From NCBI RefSeq assembly GCF_030272615.1, contig NC_081412.1:340563370-340627369 (forward strand): a stretch of 64,000 bases of DNA. The letters run 5' to 3'. Made by a program: the position numbers and the translations under genes. The DNA is from Cryptomeria japonica (taxonomy: Eukaryota > Streptophyta > Pinopsida > Cupressales > Cupressaceae). Each line of letters starts with the position of its first letter. The stretch's first letter is position 1. Shown here one piece after another: positions 1-12,353 of the stretch. The notes under the pieces are model-generated. The model was not told the DNA's origin. It did no database searches and saw nothing but the letters and a program-made list of their open reading frames with translations.

Positions 1-1834
1 GAGACCACCTCTTCTTTAAATATAGAGCTCAAGCTCCATGGGACCCCTATCTTATGGGTCTTAGGGCAAGGTTCCATGCGGTTGCTTAGCGTATTTTGCT
101 AGCAATTAGTTGCTACTCAATGTTTTTAGTAGTAATTTGTGAAGCTGGTGGCCCCATGAATGTTGAATTTTCGCTACTTATAAATAAGTAGTCATATTAA
201 ATTGGATTTTTTAAAAGAAATCTTTAGTATTTATTTTTCACATAAATTTTGGAAAAAAAATTGAAAACAAATAAAAAGAAGGGAGAAAAAATTGTAAAAC
301 CACATGTTATCCTTCCCAATAAGCAGTTGCTACTTATTTTCAGCCTCGCTTTTTTTTCAAAGTTTATTTTCAATTTTTAAGCAGTTGTTTCCTCACTAAA
401 ATAGGAAATGATTCTAATTTATCATTTCCGCTTAATTAAAAATTATGCAAGCATGTGTGTGTGATTAGGGTTTTGTCATGTTCATGCCATTTCATACAAC
501 ATATGTGATTACATTCAAGAAGCAAAGCATCATCATCAACAATTGTAGATCTAAGGTATATTTTTCCAACATTTATTTCAGTGTTTGCATTATTTCATTC
601 AAAGTTAATTCCTAAACTGGGGTTTGACTTAGTAAACCCCTATTCCCAACAATTTTCCCTCCTTTTTTGTGTGCAGGAAATAGGTACGAAGATGCAAATT
701 TCATGATCAACATTATTGATAGAGACGAATAGGTTCCCATTTGGATGGCAAAAAGTTCAAAGGACTAGAGCGACGGGCATTCTAGTTCCGACAATTCAGG
801 CTGACTTCTAGTAATAGATCCGAACATTCACATATTGCTTAGATCCAGGTTTTTGGCTCTGTTTGATGACTATAGCTTAGTTCATGCATAATTACTTCAA
901 TTTTAGCACATTTACCCTAATTTTAGCATTTTCGTGATTCAACTTAAAAAGAGGTAATCAAATCTTAACAAGTGAATCTATTCAGAATTACCATCCCTAT
1001 CCTTGTTGATCTGAGGGTAGATCTATTGGATTCATCCCTCTTTAATGTAATTGGTCCCTAAACAAAATTAGTGATTTTACTACATGTAGTGGTGGAAACC
1101 CTAAAATTCACCACATTACAAAAACATATAACAAAATAAGCAAATTCTAAGTTCTATAAAAGAAGCATATAAATATAAAGCAAATTATACCACAAAGTTG
1201 GCTCGGTCTCGGGTTGAGGATGCGTACGCGTTGCAAGGACGTCTATGCACTTCGTTGTTGTTTGTCTGGATAGAGAATTAAAAATATACAAAAATACTCT
1301 AAAATATACTCTCGACAATACAGAACATGTTCGTCATCTGCACACACTGGGATGAGGGAAATATTTGAGTTGTATAGGATTTGCCTCAGTCAAACCTTAC
1401 TTTAGTGTTTCCAGCGCCACAGACAACCATATTAATAGAATAGATAAAAGGATAAACATAAAAGAAACAACTCTCGCTTAATGGAGCAAAACCCCTATTA
1501 CATGAGATGCAATGATAAAAAGATCTAGAGCAACAGAAACAAACCCCGCTTAATGGAGAAAAACCCCTATTACATGAGATATAAAGATAACTAATTTAAA
1601 TGTAACTAGATGATAGATGCATTCAAAGATTTGTTAGATATGATAATGCAATATCAAGCATATACAAGATAAGAGAGAAGATAAAGCGTTTTAGCTAAAC
1701 CAGTAGAAATTGCACTTAAGCAACAACATTGGGACATGGGGTTAAGCTTCTGTTTTTATTTTTTATTATTTGTTAGAAAACCCCAAAGAGGGTTCCCTTC
1801 AGCTAAGCATTAGCTTACTTGAAGAGGTGGTCTC
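1..1834. other. Unclassified AT-rich segment with terminal inverted 14-mers
   Basis: The first 14 bases (gagaccacctcttc) recur as an exact inverted copy at 1821-1834, and weaker similarity continues inward for about 40 bases. Such ends could belong to a DNA transposon or MITE-like element of about 1.8 kb. However, the left copy touches the window edge, no target-site duplication can be tested and no transposase is seen. The interior also contains LTR-like sequence ending in cattaca at 1120, with a ggggtttgac block near 620 that recurs near 3331 and 41783. The segment may therefore be a patchwork. No gene is visible. Confidence 0.3.
1463..1592. repeat. Imperfect 72-bp tandem duplication
   Basis: Two adjacent copies share the blocks cgcttaatgga and acccctattacatgagat, with a 72-base offset (first copy from about 1463, second from about 1535). 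Neither copy is in an open frame. This looks like a local slippage or unequal-exchange duplication within noncoding repeat DNA. Confidence 0.7.
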
Positions 1835-2857
1835 ATCAAGAAATTGTTATTTTGCTATAGGATTATTTGGAATTTTTTTCTATAAAATAGGAGCCCCTAC
1901 TTTTTAGGCTTGCAAAATTAAGCACATGAAAATGGGGTGGGCCTAAAAATTGTCCCACCAACTTAGGAATATTTTATGACACTTGTCAATCGTCTAAATT
2001 TTATTCCCACTAAAAAACATCAAAAGAAAACTAAAATTATTTACCATAAACTTGCTTAAATTTAGGAATTTAAACTTAAGTTGATATGCATCATAAAGTT
2101 CATGGGACTGTCAATGTCCTTAAATTTAGGAGCTTAAACATTTTAGCTAAAGTGCAATACGAAATTCATGGGACCACTAACTTTATCATATTCCTAAAAA
2201 AACTCAATAGCTCGAGCTCTATTTTTTAGGAAGCACCCCTCAATGGAACCCCAACCTTAACCACAGATCTTAATTAGAGATCATACAATCAATGAGATTA
2301 AGAAAGTAGCAAAACTACATCTATTAAGATAAAATTAAGTATAAGGGTTTTCTAGGAAGTATTATAAAAATTTAAGGGTCTTTTAGTGTGGATCTTAATA
2401 GATAGTTTATTATTTTATTTAGCCTTGTCTTTTATTAGGTTCTTTGTATTCAAGTTGTCTTTCTAATTAATGTAGATGTAGATTACATACTCAATGATGT
2501 AGTACAATTATGTGTCTCAACAATCTTTTTAGTAAAAAAATAGTGTCTTTATTTATGTTTCTTTAGGTATTGTATATGTATTGGTCTCACATTAAGATAA
2601 TCTCATAAACCCTTAACTAGACAACAAATATATTTACTTTTCACCTTAATTTCAACTCTTATGGAGGGATTTTTAAATCTTCTTATATGATATTGTAGCA
2701 TTGTAAATTGTATCCCTATACAATTTCATCCTTGCTTAGCCCTTAGCTTGGTGTTCTGATCTCCAGTGCTTAATGACTACCTTGAAGCTACTCCTACCAT
2801 CTTGAAATCTACATTTTCAACTCCTTACCTAGCCTCTATCCCATTTTGAGTTCTAAT
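1835..2857. other. No gene seen; AT-rich intergenic or repeat remnant
   Basis: No open frame with protein-like content was found on either strand. Short blocks such as tttaggaatttaaa and catgggac recur within 1900-2200, which suggests old repeat debris, but no element ends or family could be assigned. Confidence 0.5.
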
Positions 2858-3956
2858 TGATAGGATTAGGATGACCTAGGTGCCTCGGTCCTCCAAATCA
2901 TGACCCAAAATAGGACCTCACAATGGTCACTTGATGTGGGTGGTAAATTTGCCTCCATGTTGGCCTGCTTCGAAAATCCAAACCTTTGATGCATAGTTAG
3001 GTATAAAAGGAAGCCTACCCCTCTCATTTGGTAATCTCGGAGAGCTAAGAAATCATAAGTGAGTTCCTAATTACAAAATCAATTCAGGTCTATGTGATCA
3101 AGCATTGAAGGAGAAGGTGATGTCAAGATCAAGCATCCATGATCAACCTTCTATAAAGACATTCTACATTGCATCATAAACCTTTGCATGAGGATTCAAA
3201 CAAACTTCATCAAGGTATCAAATTCAAGCATTTTCAAATCAGATCTAGCCTTTTCCTCAAAAGGAAAGCATTCTATTTTAGTTTAGTTCTATTTCAATTA
3301 TCAATTCAATTCAAGGTTAATTCCTAAAGTGGGGTTTGACCAAAGGCAAACCTCCATCAACCAAACCTATTCCTTCTTTCTGTGTATAGGGAATTGTCTC
3401 TGGAGCTATGAGCGAGGAATACAGCAGTGTAGACGATAACAATAAAACTCAGATTTTGAAGGCATAAAAAGTGGAGGATCAGGACAACCAGCTCCCCTTG
3501 GTCCTGAGAATTTTTTATGATCTTCCAATAATAAATTTTGTGCGTCATCCTAATCTGAAAAACATTGGGTTTGTCTACCCCTGACATTTGGAGGACCAGG
3601 GCGACCCACTCCCCTTGGTCCCAACAATTCAACCTAAATCTTCCATCGTAGGTTATAATCCACATTCCTTCCTCAAATCTAGGACTACAACTCTACATGA
3701 TATCTGGAACATTCTATTACTATCATTTTATGTCAATTTCTCGTTGGTTGTCCTAGGTCTAGCATCGCAAGTAACTCTAATTACAATTCAATTTCAACTC
3801 TAACAAGGGAAAAATTAACCTAGTTTGAATTCAATCCTTTTAGGATTGGATCAAGCAGGTTCAATTTCCTTTTCTTTATGTAATAGTGATCCCATAGAAA
3901 TTAGCGGCCAAGTTACCAATTAAGGTGTTGAAGCCCTAATTTTCCAACATCTTACA
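2858..3956 (+). repeat. Probable 5' LTR of the old Tat-like gypsy host element
   Basis: The right end (cttaca at 3951-3956) is followed by a ttttggtgaacc block that could be the primer-binding region. A gag-like reading begins 860 bases downstream. A TATA box (gtataaaagg) lies at 3001. A ggggtttgac block near 3331 recurs at 620 and 41783 in related LTR-like sequence. The left end is set at the first plausible TG (2858) and is uncertain. No matching right LTR was recognised, so the assignment rests on the right boundary, the promoter and the position ahead of gag. Confidence 0.45.
3001..3010 (+). promoter_or_regulatory. TATA box of the probable LTR promoter
   Basis: The sequence gtataaaagg lies about 950 bases before the LTR right end, in the position expected of the U3/R junction of a long plant gypsy LTR. 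No other core promoter element was recognised. Confidence 0.5.
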
Positions 3957-4813
3957 TTTTGGTGAACCTGTAGCTCATGCTTGTTTATGTTCAAATCTAA
4001 TTTTTAGGAATTTTATTCAACTTACCCTTTAAGCATTGCACTTAACTAACATCAATTAAAAGGTTAAATTGACAAAACCCTAGATATTTTGTTACAATTT
4101 TGATTTATGGGTTAAATAACTTTCAACTTACATGCTTAGATCTAATTTTAATTCCATATCATTTTCAAATTTAGAAGCATCTTGTGTTCAAATTCATAAT
4201 TCACATTGCTTAATTCTTTGGTTAATCAATCATTTTACAAAAAAATTGCATTGTTTAATCATACATATAGCTTGCATTATCAAAAAATTTATGATTTCAA
4301 ATCTTTGCATACAATATTTCTTTCTTTGTGAATGATTTTTGTTACCCTTAGTCCTACATCCAATATTCAAGTAAGAAGAAGTTGTAGACTTATGTCTCCC
4401 CAAAGTTTAAACATCAAGGATATGGAGCTCAAGTTAAATAACCTATTCCATGTGAGTGTTGGTACTTCCTCTTATCCAGAAAACATGACATACATAATAT
4501 CATATATCCTCATTCACCTCACACTTCTTATGACGAGGATGATGATCACTAACTAGGGTTAATAGTGCTCAATTGGAGAAGCTTGACATGGAATTTCACA
4601 ATTTCCAATAATAGATAGGCCAAGAATACCCAAATAGTGAGGCAATCTCCATGATTAAAGGATTGAAGATAATGGTTCAAAGTGATGGGTTAGGTGTGGA
4701 AGTGTTGTGTGGCATTTCTCGTATTGTTGATATCAATATTATGCCTATCTAAATTTTGTTGAAGTTCTTGGTTATTCTCATCCTACTAATCAAGTTGAGC
4801 ATTCAATTCAGCT
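3957..4813 (+). other. Leader between LTR and gag; no gene seen
   Basis: This AT-rich stretch separates the LTR end from the first gag-like frame. It begins with ttttggtgaacctg, which could be a tRNA primer-binding site, although the tRNA could not be identified. Short open frames at 4132-4335 and 4332-4556 show no recognisable protein features and are probably chance. Confidence 0.4.
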
Positions 4814-5826
4814 ATGGCTACATCCTTTCCTAGTGTGCCTATGTATGCATCTTCTATCATGACTACCTCTATGCAAAATGTTAATCCTATACATGTTAGT
4901 CATGGGGGAAATCCTATTAACTCATACTCTTATATACCTCCTTTTGTGAGTCTTCCATTTGTTTCCCAACCATCTCCTATACCAACATATCACAATGTTC
5001 CCCCTCCTTATTCTCAACCTCCACCCACCTATGATAACATTTCTCCTCCATCACAATCCAATATGTCCAATTCTAATCCATCCATTAAAGCCACTATCAA
5101 TAATTTAGCACAAAGTTTTATATCCTTACAACAACAATTGGCTTCTTTTTCCCAATCAAAATTCAACTTTCCCACTTATGATGTAGCAAGTCGATTATCT
5201 GATGAGATTGTTTGTACGGTTTCTCATAAGAATGTGGAAATCCCTTGAAATTAGAGTCATACAATAAAAAAGGTGAACCCCTTGACTCGTGTGAAGACAT
5301 TACAAACCTTGTGTAGTGATTTCTCTTGTGATCAAATACTCATGGCAAAAATATTTACCTGAACATTTAGAGATAAAGCTTTGCAATGGTATCATTCTTT
5401 GCTTCCTTAGTCTATCATATCTTTTTAACAATTGGCTAATGCTTTCATTTAACAATTTAAAAATAACATTGGTCCTAAAATTACTTTGACTGATTTGATT
5501 CATTGTAAGCAAGGAGTTAGAGAAAAAGTAATTAATTTTATTGGTAGATACAAACATTTGCATTCATAAATTTCTTATCATGTGCCTGATCATGATAAAA
5601 AAATTCATTACTAATTTGCAAAAGGATATTAGAGATAAGATTCTATTTTTTGAATTTACTTCTTTCATGAAATTATGTGCAGTGCTTTATAACTATTGGC
5701 TTCAAGTGAGCCAATTTGAATCATCTCCTTCAATGGCTTCAGTTGATAAGAATGTGAGCACTCAACAATCATTTCCAAAAGTCAACAAACACAACAAAGG
5801 TTTCATCAAGATAAATAATAACTCTT
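4814..5826 (+). pseudogene. gag of the old Ty3/gypsy (Tat-like) host element, N-terminal part
   Basis: A proline- and serine-rich N-terminus (144 codons to the first stop) is followed, through further stops, by a retrotransposon gag signature: an RDKALQWYHSLLP block near 5360 and ITLTDLIHCKQG near 5480. This matches the capsid-like gag domain of plant Ty3/gypsy elements, which packages element RNA in cytoplasmic particles. The frame is broken by several stops and shifts, so no product is expected. It is interrupted by a solo LTR at 5827, and reading continues in phase at 6618 when one TSD copy and the LTR are discounted. The family is secure and the lineage is inferred from the downstream gag motifs. 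Confidence 0.75.
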
Positions 5827-6617
5827 TGATGCAGGAGCACTAGAGTAGTTCAAACCGACATTTGGATTTGATCCCGGTATTGGCTCGGTTTTGGTATGTT
5901 CGTACCAGTTGGTCTTGCAGTGTGTGGCAAAGGAGAATTTTGGGTTGCGGTTGATTTCTGTAACTTGCAGATCATTGAGCGATGTTGTTTTGGGCCTTGT
6001 CCGATGTTTCCGGAGGACCGCATGAAGTTTTATGGATTTGAAGATGTTCTTGGTGATTTGGGCCGACATGTTATCATTTACACGTTTCATCATGAACCGA
6101 TTGGTCTTTGGCCAACCTGATCGAGTTTTTATTACTTGTGGATGGTATAAAGGAAAAGTTTAAAGATTCATTTTGGAGGACAGAGGTTGGAGGAAGAAGA
6201 GATCGAGTGAGGATGTAGTTTCCTGAGAGATTATAGTCCGGGGGGAGTAAAGTCTGGAAGGACTGAGGTCCGGATCAGTGTGCAGAATAGTGCAAACTGT
6301 TGTCGGAGACCTATTTGTCGAGCAGAAGATCTGGGGATCTTAGATTTGTGTTGTATGGATTGTTTTGTAATCCTGGGCTGTGGTCCAGCAAGTGTAGCCG
6401 CTGAAGGCATATGTAATTCATTAAATGGTTGTAACGATTGATTTATCTATTTACCGGTTATATCATGTGTTGCTTCTACCAGTTAGGTTGCTCTTTATAT
6501 GTTACCGATTATATCTTATGTTGTGTTATCGGTTGTTGGTATCTTGCATGGTGTTTTGTGTTATAGGCTGCAAGGCGAGGACGTCCTTCATTGGATCTCC
6601 CTACCTTGTTTGTGTCA
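5827..6617 (+). mobile_element. Solo LTR (791 bp) with 5-bp target-site duplication
   Basis: The segment starts tgatgcaggagc and ends ttgtgtca, and is bracketed by ctctt on both sides (5822-5826 and 6618-6622). Removing it plus one TSD rejoins the surrounding gag frame in phase, which independently supports the ends. A TATA-like tataaagg sits near 6148. The start and some internal blocks (gggccgac, acacgtttcat) resemble, in opposite orientation, the LTRs at 9495 and 12354, so it is probably a distant relative of that gypsy family. It presumably arose by LTR-LTR recombination that removed the interior. The open frame at 5896-6120 inside it is not a recognised gene. Confidence 0.85.
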
Positions 6618-6650
6618 CTCTTCCAACAACATCAACATTCAAATGGAAGC

Positions 6651-6794
6651 TATTAGAAACATGATTATTGTTGCACCAAAAGGTCGACTTCTTAATGTCC
6701 AATACAACCACGAGATTTAATGAATCCACGGGAGGCAATTAAGCCATTTTGCAAACTTGACTACAAGGAGACCAAGGGCACACACCTTGCAACA
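6651..6794 (-). repeat. TRIM 3' LTR (element orientation)
   Basis: This is the left copy of the terminal repeat. Its expected terminal TG has become TA, consistent with a C-to-T change on the complementary strand. The adjacent polypurine tract lies at 6795-6805. Confidence 0.75.
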
Positions 6795-8239
6795 ATCTCC
6801 CCTAGTAAAAGTGAGGGGTTTAAAATTGTTGATCCCCAATAAGGTTTAACCTTAAGAGTGGGGCAATCGAGAAGTTTCACAGGTGGACAAAATGCGACCT
6901 ATGAAACAACCTCCAAAATTTTAGAAGTCAACTCTTCAAATTTATAAAGGGGGAAAAGGGAAGGAAGAAATCACACCCTGAATCTAAATATCTTTAAAAG
7001 GAAGCCTCAATGAATGCAAATCTCTTAAATCACTTTAAGCAACACATGAAAAGGCATTAGAGAATTTACTTATTTCACTTAATTAGGCACATCATGCTAC
7101 TTTTCAATTAAATTGGAATGAGAACAGGGCACAAAAAGCAACAAGGGCATAAGGCACCATATCCAGAACCTATCTATGAGAGTAACATAAAGGCCAAGTG
7201 AAAGCATTAATCCAATTAACTTTCCTATGAGTATAATCTAGACCCCTTCTTTATGAAAAATGAAGGAGTAAATACTTAACATGATTTAGATTTCAAGAGA
7301 AGAAACTAGAGAAACACATACAAGACAATAATCATACATTGTTGTAGGCACAGTGCATTATCTATGAAAACATAAAAGCAACAAGGGAATGCTTTGTCAT
7401 TTAGTATATAGTGCAAAGGCTTCAAATGTATATCACAATGTATTCAAATAATTAGAGATTAACAATCATTTCAAGGACAACTTAAAGAGTCTTAAGACCC
7501 TGAATTCTTAGAATCTTTAACTTCTGAATGAAAAGATCACATAATAGTGACTGAAGCCATAAGACCCAAGAGCTACTATTACATAATGTTTTTCCTCTTT
7601 TATAACCAATTCTCCCAAAAGGAATCAGTGTTCAGCGGCGCCAATGATAAAGACAGAGCACAAGCTGTTACTAACCAATTTTGTACTGAAAAGCTCTGAG
7701 CTATCAATTCTCCCTTAATTTTTGGCATGAAAAGCATTTGTGTTTTATCATGATTAAGGGAATAATGGATTTCAATATTCTCATGATTTTTCTTGGATTT
7801 AAAAAATCTTGAAGCTTTCTGGTTCATGCATATGCGTGTTTCTTCTCATTTTTATTCTTCATCTAGTTGGTGTGGCGGTCATAATTTATCTACTAAAGAT
7901 CATCTTAGCCTATAGAAGGGATGTCATCAGGACATGTGTCTTGTAGTCGAGGCTCGGGGTTATCTTTTTAGTTCTTTGGAGGAGACCTTCTGCGAGGAGG
8001 ACAGGTGGAGAGCTAGCAAAGCTTTTTTAGAGGAACTTCACAGGGAGACTTTAGAGTTCCACTATGATGACACATGGCAGAAAGTAGATCCTTTAAGAGA
8101 GTTGGACTTCAGTATTTGGGTGTAGGTGGGCCTCCCCAATCATAAATGAATTTTCCACTATCTATGCATGTTGAAGTTGGGAAGACTTGACAGTTGTAGA
8201 GAAGTCTACAAAACCCCTAACCTAGGCACTGATACCACT

Positions 8240-8394
8240 TGTTAGAAACACAGTTGTCGTTGCACCAAAAGATTGACCTATTAATTCTTGATACAACCAT
8301 GAGATTTAATAAATCTAGGGAGATGGTTAAGCCATGTCGCAAACCCGATTTCTATGCACAACACAAGGATACCAAGGGCACACACCTTGCAACA
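8240..8394 (-). repeat. TRIM 5' LTR (element orientation)
   Basis: This copy has intact TG and CA ends. The primer-binding site lies just left of it, at 8226-8237 on the minus strand, separated from the repeat by two bases. Confidence 0.8.
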
Positions 8395-8399
8395 ATAGC

Positions 8400-9489
8400 C
8401 ACAACACCAAGTGTGGCCCCTTTATCCAAATACTTTAGGAAAGAATTAACTCCTCTTTTTGAGTCCTTGTATAGCATAATATTGAGGTTTATTAATGCTA
8501 ATGTGTTGTAACTTCCTCCCACCAAGCCTATAGATACCTCTAAGCCTCTAGTACCTTCCTTTGACCACAAAGCACCTTTTTCCAGTACCATTGCTAAGCA
8601 AGTCATGATACTAAAAAAGTTATAAATTGAGGCATAAGATTCAAGACCTTATTTATAACAATGTTATATCTATAGCTAGAGTGAATGATAAAAGGAAAAA
8701 GTCAGCAGCACCTCCTAATTTAAACCTCTAAATCTTCAACAATCCTTTGCCTTCCCACTCTACCAATGTTGTTGAGTCTCAGCCTCTCGCATTATTTTTT
8801 GATAACTTGGGTGTGGAGTCCAATAATGTCGTGAACCTCATTGAAAAACCTAAATCTAAACCTGAATTACTTATCACCTTTGATCCTATTGAGACTATTC
8901 TTGCACCTGATGGACCATTATACATTACTGTGAAGGTTAAAGGCAAACTCTCACAAAGGGGTGTTTATTGATCCAGTATGTATGGTGAATTTTATTACCG
9001 AAGAACATCTTTTTACTCAACAATTGCATCAATTCACATATGATAAATCTGATTTAATGATATATCAAGGTGTATGACGGTTTCTCTTCCCTTACTATTG
9101 GTTCTATTACTCTTCCCGTTGAGGTTGGTACTAAGTACTTAGATGCTACCTTTTCTATTATTCCTACATTGAATCAATTTTGTGTGAAGTTGGGACATCC
9201 TTGGCTCTCTTCCATGAAAGTTATCCCTTCTACAATCCATAAGTGTTTGAAGTTCCCTCACAGTGGGACTATTATCATGATTAATCGTAGCCTTTACCAA
9301 TCCCCAACAAAGCATGGAAATTTCACCCTTGACTACTTTTGGCCTAAACAAGATAAACCTTTAAAGCTTTGAGATAATATTATTTGTCCATCTCATCAAA
9401 AATCTAAAATTGACATAATATTGGCCTTAAGTAAACCTAGAGACCATTCACCCGTGGATATTCCTCCTCATCCTGGACCTGGTTTTCTT
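8400..9489 (+). pseudogene. gag C-terminus and protease of the Tat-like host element
   Basis: This continues the host element after the TRIM. The gag tail shows a KELTPLFESL block and LPPTKPID, matching the FTPL...PL and LP..RP motifs of Tat/Athila-type gag. From about 8730 the frame reads an aspartic-protease-like domain that includes LTIGSITLPVEVG and ends near 9260 with KLGHPWLSS, the counterpart of the L-GRPWL motif. Retropepsins process the gag-pol polyprotein. Several stops and one frame change (8969 to 9070) make it nonfunctional. No reverse transcriptase follows: the frame reaches the 9490 TSD and resumes after 13137 as an acidic, uncharacterised region. Confidence 0.7.
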
Positions 9490-9494
9490 CCTAC

Positions 9495-10282
9495 TGATGA
9501 AGCCATGGTCTAGTGGGTCCTCAAAGAGAACTAACCAGATCTTGCAACAAGAGTAACACAACAAAAGCAACAAGAACACATAGAAATATTACAGAATCAA
9601 ACATCATCATCATCATATGTTCATCATAAAACATCTGATAATCAACTGATTACATGCAGGCTAACATGCCAAATTACAATCCATCCAGAACTCTCAGAGT
9701 TATCTGAATCTCTAATTATGAATATATAACCTCATACTAATCGATCTCCCTCTAATGATTACAAAAAACAATATATATATCCGCTGGAACACATTCGGGT
9801 CGACCACAAAAGATTATATTAACCAAGGAAGGAAAATGAAATGTGTAAGACAGGTCGGCCCCAAAAAGTGAAGATCTCATCCGCCAAGAATAATCCAAAA
9901 GTGCAGACCACAAAGGAAGGTCAAGAAAGGGCCTAAGAATATCGAGTGTGTTGCCAAACTGATCCATAATCCAAGGAATCGCTCTGAAAAAGAAGAAATC
10001 TCCAACTTAGACGATAAGCTAAAAACTGCTCTGGAAGTCAGAAACAGTTACTTCGGAAGGAACAACTCACCGGAAAAGAACCCAAATGAACTGGAAATCT
10101 GGAATAAAGCACAATAACACACTTAGAACCTGAAAATATGATCCATAATGAAAGATAAATAGCTACCAGAATATACAGAAAGAAACATACAAAACTGTTG
10201 CATGAACTAAACAGGAACAAAACTAAGGAAATATTTTTGGTTGATGCAAGATTGCTCATAGACCGGGGATGCTCCTACATCA
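9495..10282 (-). repeat. Left LTR (3' LTR) of the gag-protease gypsy element
   Basis: This is a direct repeat of the segment at 12354, with the same tgatg.agccatggt start and the same gctcct.catca end. Many scattered substitutions separate the two copies, so the insertion is not recent. Confidence 0.92.
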
Positions 10283-10385
10283 AACACCTCATGTAGAAAT
10301 AGATGTTCCATGAGTGGCATTTCATGAACATCTAAAAGGATTCAGAATATAAACCCCATGCTCATTTTTTATCCAAACATGTTCC

Positions 10386-11095
10386 TTGTTTGCAAACAAC
10401 TTCCTTTCCTCTTCCAGAACCTCGATCATATTCTCCAACTTACGGTTCCCTTTATTCTTCTTCCCTTGCTTCTTACTTGCACACTGTCTCTGCTTACTGC
10501 TTCCCTCTTTACTCTATAACTCGGATTTATTTCTGCCACAAGACTTTGTCCAGTCTGCTACCATAACCTTATTGCCATCCGGTTCCATCCTCCTATCAGA
10601 CTTATCTACTAGATCCATTTGCAAATGCATGCTACCAATCGGTGTAGCCTCTACAATTGGCTTCTCATTACTGTAACTCTTTCCAAGACTCAAATTTCTC
10701 ACTTCTTTCTCCTTCTCCCTCAAGGAAGTCAAAGCAAACTTCTACTCATCCTTCTCAATACTGATCAGGTTTCTTCTACAATCATAAACAGCTCTTCTAT
10801 CAAACTGCCAAGGTCTACCCAACAAAACATGACAAGCACTCATAGACACAACATCACATAAGACGTCATCTCTAAAAGGTCCAATATTAAAATGCACTAA
10901 ACACGACTCCTTCACTTCTATCTTTTGATCATATTATAACCAACTCACCTTGTAAGGACAAGGATGCTTAAGCCTCTGCAATCCAAGCTTCTTCGCCATC
11001 TCCTCAGATACCAAATTATTAGTACTTCTATTGTCCACAATAACCTTACAACACTTACCACTTGATTTGCATACGGTCCAGAAAAGACTCCTTCT
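10386..11095 (-). pseudogene. Aspartic protease region of the gag-protease element
   Basis: Reading leftward, a retropepsin-like domain shows VDNRSTNNLVSEEMAKKL (active-site region; the D-S/T-G is altered to DNRST) and LLGRPWQFDR, the flap-distal motif shared with the chromovirus protease at 36000. It is followed by a charged tail with REKEKEVRNL and LENMIEVLEEERKLF, probably coiled coil. Stops interrupt it at several points, for example after VSWL and KDE. The changed active-site triplet suggests loss of catalysis. Nothing resembling reverse transcriptase follows before the LTR. Confidence 0.75.
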
Positions 11096-11122
11096 TTGAG
11101 TAGGTCTGGTATCTTCACTTCT

Positions 11123-12150
11123 CTACTCCATCAAGTTTCTCCTAAACATAAGAGATTCTCCTTGCTTCAGTGCACATTTAGATTCAGTGTTTCTAGCTTC
11201 CTGATCCTCATTTGCTACATAATTTCTTGCCACCCCTTGCTTACACTCATAAGATCTATGTTCGGCCTCTCCACACTTGAAACTTCTGCCCAAAAATCCT
11301 TTGTTGCTACTGCCACTACCTTTTCTCTTTGTCTTCTGATCTAGTTCTTTATTCCACTTAGGTTTTGGTTCTTCATCCACTTTTTGCTTCTCTAAACTGT
11401 CACTCATCTGCCCCTTATATCTCTCTCTTTTTCTCTAGGGTTATTATGTTGTCTTCTTTTCACTTTCTCCTCATCTTTCAAAGCATATTGGTAAGACTCC
11501 TGAACTATAGAGATATTTAGCATACTCATCTCAAACTGAATGTTAAATGCAAGTCCATTTATGTATCTAGCCACCTTTTCCCTATCCATCTCTCTATGTC
11601 CAGATCTGATCATTACCTTGTATAATGCCTCCATATACTCTTTCACAATCATATTCCTCTGCTTCAGGTTCTACAGCTTCTTAAACAATTCCAACTCATA
11701 GTCTCTCGAAATGAGCTTACCCTTCAATCTTGCAACCATTTGTCTCCACCAAGTGATCTTCATTTCACCATTCTCCACTTTGTCTTTCTGCAACTCTTTC
11801 CACCATAAGGCAACATTCCCTTTCAATTTAGTTTGTGCCAACCTAACCTTCTGCGGGTCCTTAATATACTCAAATTCAAAGTAGTCCTCCAACTCTTCAA
11901 TCCAATCAATCAAATCCTCCAGATTCAGCGTTCTGAAAAAGTTTGAAATCGCCACTTTATGTATTTTACTTGCTTGTGCCACCACTCTTAGAAATATTTC
12001 CTCTCTTCCATCTTCTGGTCCTTCAACCTCTTCCACCTCAAGCTCTTCTCTAGCTTCTTCATATTCATCCTCAGACTCTGAATTCCTCTGCAAACCAGCC
12101 AATGCATTCCGGATCTCGTTCCTCATCTCATTCTTGAAATCCCCCATCAT
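11123..12150 (-). pseudogene. gag of the gag-protease gypsy element
   Basis: This is a Ty3/gypsy gag. An acidic N-terminus (about residues 20-50, SESEDEYEEAREELEVEE) is followed by the capsid-like domain with LIDWIEELEDYFEFE, QTKLKGNVALWWKEL and YINGLAFNIQFEM. A decayed zinc knuckle reads CGEAEHRSYEC, with the first cysteine lost (FKCGEAEH instead of CX2C). A TAG near 11671 and a frame shift near 11405 break the frame. It would have formed virus-like particles with element RNA. The start at 12150 is the first Met of the open stretch; the original frame probably extended further right across a TAG near 12178. Confidence 0.85.
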
Positions 12151-12353
12151 CTTCTCTACTGTCTGGGGTTCATCCTTCTAAGAAGCATCTCCTCGTTTGA
12201 TCTGGTGCAATTGACTCAACTTGGTGATATGACTGAAGGTTTCAATTGCCTCACACTCGATGATCTATTGAACACACTCGTAGCCTTCCTCCACTCGACG
12301 ATCTATTCACCCATAGGAATGCCTCAAGGTTCACAACCAGCTTTGATAGTACT

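Larger units (their letters stand above)
6651..8394 (-). mobile_element. TRIM-like miniature LTR retrotransposon
   Basis: Two short direct repeats (6651-6794, 144 bp; 8240-8394, 155 bp) end ccttgcaaca; the right copy starts TG and the left starts TA. On the minus strand the right repeat is followed after two bases by TGGTATCAGTGC, an 11/12 match to the initiator tRNA-Met primer-binding site, and the left repeat is preceded by the purine-rich AGGGGAGAT. Short LTRs, a PBS, a PPT and an interior of about 1.45 kb without gag-pol fit a TRIM or other non-autonomous LTR element. Flanks gaagc and atagc are a possible decayed TSD; treating them so keeps the surrounding gag in phase. The interior holds a 63-codon plus-strand frame at 7934-8125 of unknown nature. 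Confidence 0.8.

Noticed and set aside
7934-8125. 63-codon plus-strand frame in the TRIM interior
   Set aside because: It is short, on the strand opposite to the element, and has no recognisable motif; a captured fragment is possible but unsupported.
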